Origin: an uncultured Bacteroidota bacterium
GTDB taxonomy: Bacteria > Bacteroidota > Bacteroidia > Flavobacteriales > Flavobacteriaceae
DNA: 8,028 nt
Direction of reading: 5' to 3'
NCBI GenBank assembly: GCA_903920835.1
Contig: CAIXNQ010000227.1
Location: 1 to 8,028 of the forward strand
In this document: piece by piece, positions 7,297 to 8,028 of the stretch
Layout: each line of letters starts with the position of its first letter
How positions within the stretch are numbered: the stretch's first letter is position 1
The notes under the pieces: generated by a model
The model's input: only the letters and a program-made list of their open reading frames with translations
Told to the model about the DNA's origin: nothing
The model's database searches: none
Translations under genes and position numbers: made by a program

Positions 7297-8028
7297 TTTT
7301 AATCACAGGAGCCAATGGTCAACTTGGACAAGCTATTCAATTTATAGCTGAAAAGTATTCTAATTTTGACTTCATTTTTTGTGCTTCTTCCGATTTAGAT
7401 ATTACCAATAAACTGCAATGCAAAGAAGTTTTTTCTAAATATAAACCAAATTTCTGCATAAATGCCGCAGCCTATACTGCCGTTGATAAAGCCGAAAGCG
7501 AACCTGAAAAAGCCAACCTAATTAACCACATTGGAGCAAGAAACATAGCTCAAGCCTGCGCAGATTTTAACACTGTTTTACTACACATTTCAACCGATTT
7601 TGTTTTTGACGGAAACCAAAATGTTCCTTATTCTGAAAATGATATTCCTAACCCTACAGGGATTTATGGCAAAACAAAACTAGCTGGCGAAATTGCCGTT
7701 CAAAACTTTTGCCAAAAGTATTATATCATTAGAACTTCTTGGGTTTATTCTCAATTTGGTTCAAATTTCATGAAAACAATATTGCGCCTAAGTGCCGAAA
7801 GATCTAAATTAACCATTGTTGATGACCAAATTGGCACTCCAACCAACGCAAATGATTTAGCAGTATGTTTGCTAACAATCTGCCAAGCAAACGAACATCA
7901 ACCCAATGCAAACAATTTTGGAATTTACAATTTTTCAAACTTAGGCGCCTGCTCTTGGTTTGATTTTGCTAAAGAAATTTTGAACCTCAACCACATTTCA
8001 ATAGACCTTCAACCGATTCCCACAACAA
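7290..8028 (+). CDS. rfbD: dTDP-4-dehydrorhamnose reductase (RmlD), partial: 3' end beyond the window
   Basis: This enzyme reduces dTDP-4-dehydro-L-rhamnose to dTDP-L-rhamnose with NAD(P)H, the last step of the pathway. The reading frame is open from ATG 7290 to the window edge (246 codons plus one base) with no internal stop; the full family length is about 280-300 aa, so only the C-terminal tail is missing. The Rossmann dinucleotide loop TGANGQLG is at residues 6-13. NAAAYTAVDKAE, typical of RmlD, follows further on. The STDFVFDG segment has Thr102 and the YGKTK segment has Tyr126 and Lys130, which complete the extended SDR Thr-Tyr-Lys catalytic set. RTSWVYS and VDDQIGTPT follow as usual for the sugar-binding half. 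The start codon lies inside the last codons of rfbC, a 7-bp overlap in a different frame, and gives MVVLITGANG as a natural N-terminus. Confidence 0.95.
   Translation, partial: MVVLITGANGQLGQAIQFIAEKYSNFDFIFCASSDLDITNKLQCKEVFSKYKPNFCINAAAYTAVDKAESEPEKANLINHIGARNIAQACADFNTVLLHISTDFVFDGNQNVPYSENDIPNPTGIYGKTKLAGEIAVQNFCQKYYIIRTSWVYSQFGSNFMKTILRLSAERSKLTIVDDQIGTPTNANDLAVCLLTICQANEHQPNANNFGIYNFSNLGACSWFDFAKEILNLNHISIDLQPIPTT

Overview
The window looks like chromosomal DNA from a member of the Bacteroidota, most likely the Flavobacteriaceae (Flavobacterium or a close relative). The reasons are a low G+C content by eye, weak or absent Shine-Dalgarno sequences, a start-proximal TAnnTTTG-type promoter element, and flavobacterial-looking proteins. 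The genus is an inference from protein style and has not been tested by a search.

Layout: positions 1-119 are AT-rich and non-coding. A large SNF2-family (Swi2/Snf2) ATPase gene lies on the minus strand (120-3002). A 160-bp divergent intergenic region (3003-3162) separates it from a tightly packed plus-strand series of five genes that runs off the right edge. In order these are: (1) a 559-residue protein that I recall as the DUF6909 family, whose C-terminal half has the signature of a nucleoside phosphorylase / AMP nucleosidase domain; (2) a 338-residue protein with two membrane segments, laid out like a Wzz chain-length regulator; (3) rfbA (rmlA); (4) rfbC (rmlC); (5) rfbD (rmlD), cut by the window end. 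Gaps inside the series are 9, 9 and 3 bp, followed by a 7-bp overlap, so it reads as one transcription unit with a likely promoter just upstream of the first gene.

How the genes work together: rfbA, rfbC and rfbD encode three of the four enzymes that turn glucose-1-phosphate into dTDP-L-rhamnose. The dehydratase RfbB (RmlB) is not in the window and is presumably beyond the right edge or elsewhere. With the Wzz-like membrane protein immediately upstream, this looks like the start of an O-antigen, capsule or other surface-polysaccharide locus. The DUF6909-like protein at the head of the unit is the least understood component. Its C-terminal half keeps the positions of the nucleoside-binding Glu and the catalytic-type Asp of the nucleosidase/phosphorylase superfamily, while its N-terminal half (about 270 residues) resembles nothing I recognise. 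It is the best candidate here for undescribed biochemistry. The SNF2 ATPase is probably an independent neighbour.

I saw no tRNA, rRNA, CRISPR array, insertion sequence or prophage feature.
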